Source: JAZNQN01 sp045656005
GTDB lineage: Bacteria; Bacillota; Clostridia; UMGS1883; UMGS1540
Assembly (NCBI GenBank): GCA_045656005.1
Contig: JAZOQG010000070.1
Span: forward strand, 12,019-76,018
DNA: 64,000 nucleotides
Direction: 5' to 3'
The number at the start of each line of letters is the position of its first letter. Position 1 is the first letter of the stretch. A program made the translations under genes and the position numbers. Positions 23,002 to 31,005 of the stretch are shown in pieces. The notes under the pieces are model-generated. The model made no database searches and had not been told where the DNA came from. It worked only from the letters and a program-made list of their open reading frames with translations.

Positions 23002-24942
23002 TTAAACATCAAGATTTGTTACATACTGGGCATTTTCTTCGATAAAGAGTCTTCTAGGCTCTACTTCATCGCCCATCAGCACGCTGAAAATTCTGTCAGC
23101 CTTTTCTGCATCTTCAAGTGTAACTTTCAAAAGTATTCTGTTTTTCGGGTCCATGGTGGTTTCCCAAAGCTCTTCAGGGTTCATTTCACCAAGACCTTTA
23201 TAACGGCTGATATCTACCTTTGCATTCTGGTCTCCGCCTTTTAATTCTTCACTTATTTTATCTCTTTCATCATCACTGAAAGCTACAAAACTTTTCTTAC
23301 CTCTTGAAACCTTGTAAAGCGGTGGTTTTGCAAGATAAATATGACCTGTTTCAACAAGCTCTCTCATAAATCTGAAGAAAAATGTGAGCAAAAGTGTCTG
23401 AATATGAGCTCCGTCAACATCGGCATCGGCCATAATAATTACTTTGTCATATCTTAATTTTTCAATAGAAAATTCTTCACCAATTCCTGTACCAAGTGCC
23501 TGAATTACAGGTTTTAATTTATCATTTCCGTAAACCTTATCGGCACGTGATTTTTCAACGTTGAGCATTTTACCCCAAAGCGGCAAAATTGCCTGATATT
23601 TGCTGTCACGTCCATTTTTTGCAGAGCCGCCCGCACTATCACCCTCAACAATATAAATTTCTGTTTTTGTGGGGTCTTTTATAATACAGTCGGTAAGTTT
23701 TCCCGGTAGTGAGCTTGAACCAAGCGGCGTTTTTCTTGTTGCCTCTCTCGCCTTTCTTGCTGCAAGTCTTGCACGCGATGCCATTAATGCTTTTTCAATA
23801 ATTGATTTACCTACATTCGGATTTTCTTCAAGGAAATCGGAAAGTTTTTCTCTTACTATTCCTTCGACAAGTCCGCGGATTTCAGAATTACCGAGTTTTG
23901 TTTTTGTCTGTCCTTCAAACTGGGGCTCTTCAAGCTTTACGGAAATTACTGCAATAAGACCTTCTCTTGCATCTTCACCCGTAAGTTCTTCATTATCTTT
24001 TATAAGTTTATATTTTTTGCCGTAATCAACCAAAACCTTTGTAAGTGCTGATTTAAAGCCTGTTTCGTGAGTTCCGCCCTCTGTTGTTGAAATATTATTT
24101 GCAAATGACTCAATAACTTCATCATAGCCCGTGTTCCACTGAAGTGAAACCTCTGCCATACTTCCGTTTTTCTCACCGCTTACATAAATTACTTCTTCGT
24201 GTACATATTCGAGTGTATCTTTTCTCGCTTTTTTCTCGCCATAAAGGAATGAAACAAAGTTTTTGATACCGCCGTCAAACTGCAAAACTTCAACTTTGTC
24301 TTCCTCAGGTCTCTTATCTGTAAAGACAATTTTTATACCGCCATTTAAGAATGCCTGCTCACGAAGTCTTTTTAAAAGAACTTCGTAGTCATAAACAGTT
24401 TCTTCAAATATTTCTCCATCTGCCCAAAATGTTACCTGTGTACCTGTTCTATCTGTAGTTCCTATTTCATGAACTTCCCCGTCAGGCACACCTCTTTTAT
24501 AGCTTTGGAACCATATTTTTTCGCCATCATGAACTTCTACTTCAAGTTTCGTGGAAAGAGCATTAACAACAGACGCACCAACACCGTGAAGTCCACCCGA
24601 TACCTTGTATCCGCCTCCACCGAATTTTCCGCCTGCGTGCAAAACGGTAAAAATAACGTCAATAGTAGAAATTCCCATTTTTGGATGTATGCCGTGAGGC
24701 ATACCTCTTCCGTTATCCTTTACAGTCACAGAATTATCTTCATTAATTGTTACATTGATTTCAGTACAAAAGCCTGCCAGAGCTTCATCAATACTGTTAT
24801 CAACAATTTCATAAACAAGATGATGAAGACCCCTTAAGGATGTAGAACCAATGTACATACCCGGTCTTTTTCTTACCGCTTCAAGTCCTTCAAGTACCTG
24901 AATTTGCGATTCATCATAGTTTTGCTGAACATTATTTTCCAT
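23002..24942 (-). CDS. gyrB: DNA gyrase subunit B
   Basis: 646 residues from the ATG at 24940-24942, chosen because GGAG lies six bases upstream; an ATG four codons earlier has no such site. GHKL ATPase motifs are clear: 'EIVDNSIDEALAG', 'VKDNGRGMPHG', 'GGKFGGGGYKVSGGLHGVGASVVNAL'. The transducer domain follows, then the TOPRIM domain with 'YIVEGDSAGGSAKNGRD' and 'ADADVDGAHIQTLLLTF'. The final 'RYKGLGEMNPEELWETTMDP' block and 'RRLFIEENA' ending are standard. It sits between remB and gyrA as in Bacillus. Confidence 0.97.
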   Translation of the reverse strand: MENNVQQNYDESQIQVLEGLEAVRKRPGMYIGSTSLRGLHHLVYEIVDNSIDEALAGFCTEINVTINEDNSVTVKDNGRGMPHGIHPKMGISTIDVIFTVLHAGGKFGGGGYKVSGGLHGVGASVVNALSTKLEVEVHDGEKIWFQSYKRGVPDGEVHEIGTTDRTGTQVTFWADGEIFEETVYDYEVLLKRLREQAFLNGGIKIVFTDKRPEEDKVEVLQFDGGIKNFVSFLYGEKKARKDTLEYVHEEVIYVSGEKNGSMAEVSLQWNTGYDEVIESFANNISTTEGGTHETGFKSALTKVLVDYGKKYKLIKDNEELTGEDAREGLIAVISVKLEEPQFEGQTKTKLGNSEIRGLVEGIVREKLSDFLEENPNVGKSIIEKALMASRARLAARKAREATRKTPLGSSSLPGKLTDCIIKDPTKTEIYIVEGDSAGGSAKNGRDSKYQAILPLWGKMLNVEKSRADKVYGNDKLKPVIQALGTGIGEEFSIEKLRYDKVIIMADADVDGAHIQTLLLTFFFRFMRELVETGHIYLAKPPLYKVSRGKKSFVAFSDDERDKISEELKGGDQNAKVDISRYKGLGEMNPEELWETTMDPKNRILLKVTLEDAEKADRIFSVLMGDEVEPRRLFIEENAQYVTNLDV

Positions 24943-24963
24943 AATTTTCTCCATTCCGCTATT

Positions 24964-25212
24964 TTAATTTTTGCTCATTACTCTTTTATAAAGTGTTTGT
25001 GATGACACAGGTGAAATATAAATTTTCATATTTTTTCTGTCATCCGTTATAATAAATGACCTTGGAAGTTCAGATGAAATATAAATTATTTCTTTTCCTT
25101 TTTTTCTGAAAAATTCTTTGGTTATTTTTGATGTACTGGTGTTTTCGATATCCATTATTGAAACAATATCTTTATCTCTTACAACAAAGTCACCGCCAAT
25201 ATTTATATACAA
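24964..25212 (-). CDS. remB: RemB-like extracellular matrix regulator (DUF370)
   Basis: 82 residues, 'MYINIGGDFVVRDKDIVSIMDIENTSTSKITKEFF' followed by 'PRSFIITDD' and 'IYISPVSSQTLYKR', the pattern of the RemA/RemB (YaaB) family. In Bacillus subtilis RemB is encoded between recF and gyrB, the same position as here. RemA-type proteins bind DNA and activate matrix and osmoprotection genes; RemB's own role is less defined. The gene lies four bases after recF on the same strand and is probably translated from the shared dnaA-gyrA transcript. Confidence 0.9.
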   Translation of the reverse strand: MYINIGGDFVVRDKDIVSIMDIENTSTSKITKEFFRKKGKEIIYISSELPRSFIITDDRKNMKIYISPVSSQTLYKRVMSKN

Positions 25213-25215
25213 AAT

Positions 25216-26304
25216 TTATTCCTCCGTCACATTTCCTTCTTCTACATAAAAATATTTTTTTTCACCGTCTGCACTATATTTTTCGGTGCAAGTAATAATA
25301 ACCTGTCTGCCTGAAATTTTTTCCGAAATATATTTTCTTCTTTCCTCATCAAGTTCACTCATTATATCATCAAACAAAAAGACAGGATATTCTCCGCTTT
25401 TTTCATAAATCATTTCTGCCTGTGCCATTTTAAGTGCAATAACAGCGGTTCTTTGCTGACCTTGTGAAGAAAAGAATTTTGCATTTTTTTCATTTATATA
25501 AAATTCATAATCATCACGATGAATACCTACAAGTGAAGAACCCATAATTATTTCACTTTCAAGTTTTTTGTTAAGTGATACTAAAAATTTTTCTTTTAAA
25601 GATTCTTCATCAAAATTTTCAGTAAAAATATTTGGATTATATTTTATATTAAAAGTTTCTTTTTCTCCCGTCATTTCCTTAAAAACAGAATTTGCAAGAG
25701 GAATTATTTCATCAATTATCTTTTTTCTTTCGCACATGATTTTTGCTCCTGCCAAAGAAAGCTCTTCATTCCAGACAGATATTGTTTTATAAATATTTTC
25801 ACTGCTCTGTTTTAAAAGATTATTTTTTTGCTTTAAAATTTTGTAGTATTTTTTTAGATAACCATAATAAAGAGGTTTTTCACTGCTTAAAAGCATGTCC
25901 ACAAAATTTCTGCGAAGTTCAGGTGCACCCGATATCAAGGAAAGTTCTTCGGGACTGAACAAAACAGTTTTAAATACTCCTAAAATTTCGCTTGTTTTTC
26001 TCAAATTGTTTCCGCAAAGTCTTATAAATTTTTTATTCTTATTTATTAGAATTTCAGCATCTTTTTCACAACCCGAAGATTCAAATAAAACAGAAATTTT
26101 TGCAAAATCTTCATTTAAATTTATAAGATTTTTGTCAGGTACTCTTCTATAGCTTTTTCCGCTCGAAAAAAGAGATACAGCTTCTAAAATATTTGTCTTT
26201 CCCTGGGCATTTTTTCCATAAATTATATTTGTGCCATTACAAAAACTTACTTTTTGTTTTTTATAATTTCTGTAGTTTATAACCTCAAGTTCTTTTACAA
26301 ACAT
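25216..26304 (-). CDS. recF: DNA replication and repair protein RecF
   Basis: 362 residues, full length. RecF is an SMC-like ATPase that helps load RecA at single-strand gaps. Walker A 'IYGKNAQGKTNILEA' is near residue 29, the signature motif is near 'FFSSQGQQRTAVIALKMAQ' and Walker B is 'PVFLFDDIMSELDEERR'. Its position directly after the small S4 protein gene and before remB is the standard origin-proximal order. It begins one base beyond the rlbA stop, so translational coupling is likely. Confidence 0.95.
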   Translation of the reverse strand: MFVKELEVINYRNYKKQKVSFCNGTNIIYGKNAQGKTNILEAVSLFSSGKSYRRVPDKNLINLNEDFAKISVLFESSGCEKDAEILINKNKKFIRLCGNNLRKTSEILGVFKTVLFSPEELSLISGAPELRRNFVDMLLSSEKPLYYGYLKKYYKILKQKNNLLKQSSENIYKTISVWNEELSLAGAKIMCERKKIIDEIIPLANSVFKEMTGEKETFNIKYNPNIFTENFDEESLKEKFLVSLNKKLESEIIMGSSLVGIHRDDYEFYINEKNAKFFSSQGQQRTAVIALKMAQAEMIYEKSGEYPVFLFDDIMSELDEERRKYISEKISGRQVIITCTEKYSADGEKKYFYVEEGNVTEE

Positions 26305-26305
26305 A

Positions 26306-26518
26306 TTAAAGCACCATAATTTTTAAATTATCTGAAAAAAGGCAAACAACTTCGTCACCACTGCGGATTTTTTTTCCTCTTCTTGTTTCAACTTCGCCAT
26401 TTACCAAAACTTCACCATCTAAAATAAGCATTTTAGCTTCCCCGCCGCTTGAAACTACATTTGCGGCTTTTAAAAGGGAGTCAAGTTTTATAAATTCACC
26501 ATCTACTTTAAATTCCAT
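26306..26518 (-). CDS. rlbA: S4-domain protein RlbA/YaaA
   Basis: 70 residues comprising a small S4 RNA-binding fold: 'FIKLDSLLKAANVVSSGGEAKMLILDGEVLVNGEVETRRGKKIRSGDEV'. It is the YaaA protein found between dnaN and recF throughout Firmicutes, described as a ribosome biogenesis-associated S4 protein (RlbA). No catalytic residues are expected. It is one base from both neighbours, which points to tight translational coupling in the dnaN-recF transcript. Confidence 0.9.
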   Translation of the reverse strand: MEFKVDGEFIKLDSLLKAANVVSSGGEAKMLILDGEVLVNGEVETRRGKKIRSGDEVVCLFSDNLKIMVL

Positions 26519-26519
26519 A

Positions 26520-27632
26520 TTATTCCTCGCTGTTTATTTTAACCGGCAATACCATAAATATAAAATCATCACTATCAAAAGGTTTTATAATACATGGATT
26601 TAAGTTTCCGTTAAACTGCATTAAAATTTCATCACATTCGCATGCTGCCAAAGCTTCGTGAAGATATCTTTGATTAAAACCAATTTCAATTTTTTCATCA
26701 CAAGGCTCAATTTCTAAAACATCATGCACTTTTCCTGTTGAAGTAACGCAATCTATTGAAAGAATGTTATTTTCAATTGTAAGTTTAATAGGATTTTTAA
26801 CAATGTCAACAGATACAATAGGATCTGTTCTTTCGACACATGTTAAAATATCTGAAAGCTGAAGATGTGTAAGTATTTTAAAATCTTTTGGAATAATTGC
26901 TTTGTAGTTAAAATACTCACCTTCAATAAGTCTTGATAATACTTTTGTATTTTCAAATTCAAACATCACATATTTATCTGTTATTTTAAGAGTAACAGGA
27001 GTATCATCATCTCTTATGATTTTTGAAACATCAGAAAGAGTTTTACCTGAAATTATAAATTTTTCGTTGCCGCCTTCATTTATTTTTTCTTTTTTCAGTG
27101 CCATACGGAAACCATCAAGAGAAACTATTGTTAATGTATCTCCTTCTATTTCAAAAAGTGAACCTGTTAAAGTTATTTTATCAGGTCTTGTTGAAACTGC
27201 ATAAGAAGTTTGTCTTATCATTTTTTTAAGGGTATTTGAAGGAATAGTAAGAGATGCAGTTTCTTTAATTATGGGAAGCTCGGGAAACTGTTCAGGTCCG
27301 AGTGCAAGAATATTATAAACTGATTTTTGGCATTTAATTGTAGTTTTCAAATCTTCTTTAACGTCAACGCTTATAATATCGTTAGGAAGTTTTCTTATAA
27401 TTTCAAGAAAAACTTTTGCATCTCCTAAAACTGCAGAACCATTTTCCTGAACTGTTGCAGGAACTATACACTCTATTCCTGTGTCAAGATTATTTGTAGT
27501 AAGTATAATGCGGTCTTCATCAGTACTTATTAATATACCTTCCAGAATAGGCATTGGAGATTTTGCAGAAACTGCTTTTATAACAGTTGAAACAGCTTCA
27601 AAAAGTTTGTCCTTTTCACATAAAAAAATCAT
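26520..27632 (-). CDS. dnaN: DNA polymerase III beta subunit (sliding clamp)
   Basis: 370 residues from the ATG at 27630-27632, which has AAGGAG nine bases upstream and gives the family's normal N-terminus ('MIFLCEKDKLFEAVSTVIKAVSAKSPMPILEGI'). Three repeated clamp domains are visible, ending with 'LPVKI'-type C-terminus ('DDFIFMVLPVKINSEE'). The dimeric ring tethers PolC to DNA. It follows dnaA across a 154-base gap that contains the putative origin unwinding element, so the dnaN leader and origin share sequence. Confidence 0.96.
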   Translation of the reverse strand: MIFLCEKDKLFEAVSTVIKAVSAKSPMPILEGILISTDEDRIILTTNNLDTGIECIVPATVQENGSAVLGDAKVFLEIIRKLPNDIISVDVKEDLKTTIKCQKSVYNILALGPEQFPELPIIKETASLTIPSNTLKKMIRQTSYAVSTRPDKITLTGSLFEIEGDTLTIVSLDGFRMALKKEKINEGGNEKFIISGKTLSDVSKIIRDDDTPVTLKITDKYVMFEFENTKVLSRLIEGEYFNYKAIIPKDFKILTHLQLSDILTCVERTDPIVSVDIVKNPIKLTIENNILSIDCVTSTGKVHDVLEIEPCDEKIEIGFNQRYLHEALAACECDEILMQFNGNLNPCIIKPFDSDDFIFMVLPVKINSEE

Positions 27633-27671
27633 TTTAATAGTCTCCTTTTCTTCCGTGGGCAAAGCCCATTA

Positions 27672-27781
27672 AAAAAATAATAAATTATTATAGTAATAGT
27701 AATAGTACATGTGGAAATTGTGTAAAACTTAAATCATCGGCATGTTTTTAACAAAAATATATGTTGATAAAAAGTGGATAA
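27672..27781 (-). other. oriC: Origin unwinding region: DnaA boxes plus DnaA-trio-like tract
   Basis: On the minus strand, box TTATCCACT (27773-27781), TTATCAACA (27762-27770), TTTTACACA (27719-27727) and ATTTCCACA (27710-27718) all point toward dnaN. The last is followed by TG and then TAC TAT TAC TAT TAC TAT AAT AAT (27684-27707) and an A/T-only run. This box-trio-AT order matches the DnaA-trio basal unwinding system described for Bacillus subtilis, and its place between dnaA and dnaN is the same. Confidence 0.8.
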
Positions 27782-27786
27782 CTTTA

Positions 27787-29100
27787 TCAGTTTTTAATAT
27801 CATCACGAAGATTATTTATTTCAAGATAGAAATTGCTGTCTTCTGACATTTTTTTCTCTATTTCATTAATATTGTGCATTATAGTTGTGTGATGTTTATC
27901 AAAAAGTTTTGCAATTTTAAGATGAGAAAGACCAAGTATTTCACGTAAGAGGTACATTGAAACCTGTCTGGGTTTTACTATTTCATTAGTTTTTCTTGTT
28001 CCTAATATGTCTTCTTTCCTTATATTATAAAATTTAGCACAGTTTTCGATTACCATATCCGGAGTTATAATTTTGCTTCCTGAATGTTCTTCATAATATT
28101 TTAAAGCATCAGTCGCAACTTCCATTGTAATTTCTTTGTTTACAAGGCCTCGGTAAGCTAAAACTTTATTAAATACTCCTTCAAGTTCTCTTATATTTGA
28201 AGTAATTTTTTCTGCTATGTATTTTAAAATATCGTTTGAAATTTCTATTCCTTCAATTTGGGCTTTTTTCTGCAAAATAGCAACTCTTGTTTCATAGTCA
28301 GGAGAATTAATGTCACCTATAAGTCCCCATTCAAAACGTGAGCGAAGTCTCTCTTCAAGTGTTTTTATTTCTTCAGGATGCTTATCACTTGTAATAATAA
28401 TTTGTTTATTTGCATCGTACAAAGTATTAAAGGTATGGAAAAATTCTTCTTCTGTCTGAACTTTTCCTGCAATGAACTGGATATCATCAACCATTAAAAC
28501 ATCAACAGAACGGTATTTATTTCTGAATTGTTCAGTTTTTTTGTCTCTGATTGAATTAATAAGTTCATTTGTAAAAGTTTCAGATGAAATATAAGCAATC
28601 TGAGCAGATTTATTGTTTTCTTTTATGTAATTTCCTATCGCATGCAAAAGGTGTGTTTTTCCAAGTCCAACTCCGCCGTAGAGAAAAAGAGGATTATATG
28701 CCATGGCAGGAGCTTCCGAGACAGCAAGAGAAGCTGCATGTGCAAAACGATTTGAATTACCAACAACAAAATTATCAAAAGTATATTTTGGATTTAATGG
28801 CATGCCATAAATTTTTTGAGGATTTGAGCTTTGAACAGTTTTTTCCTGCTCTTCTCCAATAATAACTGAAATATTATATGCTACTCCGCAAATTTCCAAT
28901 ATAGCATTTTTAATAAGTTCGCTGTAACGGTGGTCTATCATGTTTTTGTTTATTGAAGATGAAACCGACAATATAAAAGTGTCGTCTTCCAAGGATTTTG
29001 GTATAATTGTTTTAATCCATGTATTATATCCTATTGGTGTAACTTCATTTTCTAAAAGTTCCAAAACTTCTGACCATAATGTGGAAATGTTTTCGTCCAT
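27787..29100 (-). CDS. dnaA: Chromosomal replication initiator protein DnaA
   Basis: 437 residues. Domain I covers about 1-80, with a short linker, then the AAA+ domain starting 'NPKYTFDNFVVGNSNRFAHAA'. Walker A 'GGVGLGKTHLLHA' is at 142-154, Walker B is 'VLMVDDIQFI', and sensor 'TSDKHPEEI' and arginine finger region 'RLRSRFEWGL' follow. The C-terminal HTH with the DnaA signature 'LSHLKIAKLFDKHHTTIMHNI' contacts DnaA boxes. Putative boxes lie on both sides of the gene. Transcription runs leftward into dnaN, so the gene is on the leading strand of the left fork. Confidence 0.97.
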   Translation of the reverse strand: MDENISTLWSEVLELLENEVTPIGYNTWIKTIIPKSLEDDTFILSVSSSINKNMIDHRYSELIKNAILEICGVAYNISVIIGEEQEKTVQSSNPQKIYGMPLNPKYTFDNFVVGNSNRFAHAASLAVSEAPAMAYNPLFLYGGVGLGKTHLLHAIGNYIKENNKSAQIAYISSETFTNELINSIRDKKTEQFRNKYRSVDVLMVDDIQFIAGKVQTEEEFFHTFNTLYDANKQIIITSDKHPEEIKTLEERLRSRFEWGLIGDINSPDYETRVAILQKKAQIEGIEISNDILKYIAEKITSNIRELEGVFNKVLAYRGLVNKEITMEVATDALKYYEEHSGSKIITPDMVIENCAKFYNIRKEDILGTRKTNEIVKPRQVSMYLLREILGLSHLKIAKLFDKHHTTIMHNINEIEKKMSEDSNFYLEINNLRDDIKN

Positions 29101-29398
29101 TTTCTCTCTCCTTCGTATAAAATAAGGGTTTTCGTAGATTGTGGAAAAGTAGTATTAATAAATGCAAAAACTGTGGAAAAACCAGGTTATTAACATGTTT
29201 TAAGCTATTTTTATGTTGAAAAGTATGTGGAAAACTATAATTTATGTTGATAACTTTATTTTTGTGTAAAATATCACCAACTAATATAATATCATTTTTT
29301 TTCAATTTAAGCAATACTTTTTTAAATTTATTTTATGTTTATAATATTATATATTTAAAAGGCAAAAAATTAAATTTCTCAAAAAAAATAAAAAATGT
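29101..29398. other. oriC: Origin, upstream DnaA-box cluster
   Basis: Six degenerate boxes in one orientation lie within 132 bases: TGTGGAAAA at 29140, 29172 and 29226, TGTTGAAAA at 29214, TGTTGATAA at 29245 and TGTGTAAAA at 29263 (complements TTTTCCACA, TTTTCAACA, TTATCAACA, TTTTACACA). None is the canonical TTATCCACA. From 29280 the DNA is almost purely A/T. This gap between divergent dnaA and rpmH is the usual location of the upstream subregion of a bipartite origin. Confidence 0.75.
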
Positions 29399-29427
29399 TT
29401 GACAAAACGGGTATTTTTATATATAAT
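29399..29427 (+). promoter_or_regulatory. rpmH promoter
   Basis: TTGACA at 29399-29404, 17-base spacer, TATAAT at 29422-29427: a full consensus vegetative promoter driving rpmH and probably rnpA-yidD-yidC-khpB. Confidence 0.9.
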
Positions 29428-29473
29428 ACAGTAGTGTTTATGTCATCAGAAAGTAAAGGGAGGTGTAATAAAT

Positions 29474-29608
29474 ATGTTAAGAACATATCAGCCAAATAAA
29501 AGACATAGAAAAATGGAACATGGTTTCAGAAAAAGAATGAGCACCAAAAACGGTAGAAAAGTTTTGGCAGCCAGAAGAAGAAAGGGCAGAAAAGTTCTCT
29601 CTGCATAA
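29474..29608 (+). CDS. rpmH: 50S ribosomal protein L34
   Basis: 44 residues, beginning 'MLRTYQPNKRHRKMEHGF' and ending 'RRRKGRKVLSA', the standard length and sequence pattern of L34. The protein is strongly basic and part of the large ribosomal subunit. GGGAGGTG lies eleven bases before the ATG and a consensus promoter lies 47 bases upstream. It opens the rightward operon from the origin, in the same order as in most bacteria (rpmH-rnpA-yidD-yidC). Confidence 0.97.
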   Translation: MLRTYQPNKRHRKMEHGFRKRMSTKNGRKVLAARRRKGRKVLSA

Positions 29609-29619
29609 TAGGTAATTCT

Positions 29620-29961
29620 ATGAAGAAAACGGAAGCCATTAAGCTTAACAAAGAATTCAAAAGCTTATATTATCGGGGCGGTTGTCAGGTATCTAAAAGA
29701 GTAGTTTTTTACTATAGAAAAAATAAACGTCTTAATGATATAAACCGCCTTGGTCTTACCGTGAGTAAAAAAGTTGGAAATGCCGTTATAAGAAACAGAG
29801 TGAGAAGACTTATTAAGGAAAACTGGCGACTGCGGGAAGATTTAATTTTGACGGGTTATGATATTGTAATTGTAGCAAGAGCCGCAGCGGCAGGTGCCAC
29901 TTATGCTGAAATAGGAAAAGATATGGATTATCTTTTGAGAAAGTGCGGTCTTTTTTCTTGA
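29620..29961 (+). CDS. rnpA: Ribonuclease P protein component
   Basis: 113 residues. The RNase P protein signature is seen in 'KKVGNAVIRNRVRRLIKENWR', preceded by the N-terminal 'EFKSLYYRGGCQVSKRVVFYY'. It binds the RNase P RNA and helps it remove 5' leaders from tRNA precursors. The gene starts 11 bases after rpmH and its stop overlaps the probable yidD start by four bases (TTGA), consistent with a polycistronic message. Confidence 0.95.
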   Translation: MKKTEAIKLNKEFKSLYYRGGCQVSKRVVFYYRKNKRLNDINRLGLTVSKKVGNAVIRNRVRRLIKENWRLREDLILTGYDIVIVARAAAAGATYAEIGKDMDYLLRKCGLFS

Positions 29962-30167
29962 AGAAGATTTGTCTTAATTTAATTTTATTTTACAGAAAAA
30001 AAATATCACCTATAAAAAAACCCTGTTGCAGATTTATGCCTACATGCTCAGAGTATGCTTATGAGGCAATTAAAAAGTACGGGGTTTTAAAAGGCGGTTT
30101 TTTATCTGTTAAAAGATTAATAAGGTGTAACCCTTTTTGTAAGGGAGGGTATGACCCTTTAAAATAA
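29958..30167 (+). CDS. yidD: Membrane protein insertion efficiency factor YidD
   Basis: 69 residues from a TTG at 29958 that overlaps the rnpA stop; a GTG at 29943 is in frame but gives an extra five residues not usual in the family. The family core 'LILFYRKKISPIKKPCCRFMPTCSEYAYEAIKKYGVLKGGFLSVKRLIRCNPFCKGGYDPL' is complete with its conserved cysteines. YidD is a small amphipathic membrane-associated protein that assists YidC-mediated insertion. The start codon choice is uncertain because the ribosome site is weak. Confidence 0.93.
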   Translation: MKKICLNLILFYRKKISPIKKPCCRFMPTCSEYAYEAIKKYGVLKGGFLSVKRLIRCNPFCKGGYDPLK

Positions 30168-30177
30168 GGAGATTAAT

Positions 30178-31005
30178 ATGGGTTCTATTGCAAGACTTTT
30201 AGGAAGTCTTTTAAAAGTAATATACGATTTAGTTGGAAATTACGGTCTGGCAATTTTGTTTTTTACTGTTATTGTAAGGATTATTTTATTGCCGCTTAAT
30301 ATAAAACAACAACGTTCTATGATGCGTATGCAGGCAGTTTCGCCTCTTATTACGGAAATTCAGGAAAAATATAAAAACGATAAAGAAAAATCAGCCCAGG
30401 AAACTATGAAGGTTTATCAGAAATATAAGATAAGTCCTATGGCAGGATGTCTTCCTATGCTTATCCAGTTTCCGGTGCTTATTGCTCTTATCTGGGTAAT
30501 TTATGATCCTGGACGTTATCTTTTTGGAGTTGATACTACAAATGCACTTGAAATTATGCAGAAAATTGACCCTTTAATTAAAAATCCAACAGTTGCGAAA
30601 CTTATGATGGCAGTTGAGCAATGCGGACTTAATTCTATGTTTATGGGTATTAATTTAACATCAATTCCTAATTTTGCACTTGTGTCACTTGATTGGATTT
30701 TCCCGCTTTTAGCAACGGGTGCAACTTATCTTACGGGTAAAATGACACAAAATAAACAGCAAAATACAAATTCGGACAACCCTGCACAGCAATCCACAAA
30801 AATGATGACAACATTTATGCCTCTTATGACATTGTTCTTTACTTTTACAATGCCTGTTGCCGCATCATTTTACTGGTTTGTAAGCAGTGCAATTCAGATT
30901 GTTCAGACATTTGTTTTGAATAAGATTTTAAAAGTAGAATCTATCGAACTGGATAAAGGAGAAAATTGGCATGAAAGAAATAATAAAAAAAGGAAAAACG
31001 GTTGA
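30178..31005 (+). CDS. yidC: YidC/Oxa1 family membrane protein insertase
   Basis: 275 residues with the five-helix Oxa1 core: 'YGLAILFFTVIVRIILLPLNIKQQRSMMRMQAVSPLITEIQEKYKNDKEK' with the positively charged groove residue R in TM1, then 'MAGCLPMLIQFPVLIALI' and late helices 'FMPLMTLFFTFTMPVAASFYWF'. The large Gram-negative periplasmic domain is absent, as expected in Firmicutes. It lacks the lipobox seen in SpoIIIJ-type paralogues. It inserts membrane proteins alone or with Sec. AAGGAG precedes the ATG. Its last 35 bases overlap the khpB start. Confidence 0.95.
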   Translation: MGSIARLLGSLLKVIYDLVGNYGLAILFFTVIVRIILLPLNIKQQRSMMRMQAVSPLITEIQEKYKNDKEKSAQETMKVYQKYKISPMAGCLPMLIQFPVLIALIWVIYDPGRYLFGVDTTNALEIMQKIDPLIKNPTVAKLMMAVEQCGLNSMFMGINLTSIPNFALVSLDWIFPLLATGATYLTGKMTQNKQQNTNSDNPAQQSTKMMTTFMPLMTLFFTFTMPVAASFYWFVSSAIQIVQTFVLNKILKVESIELDKGENWHERNNKKRKNG

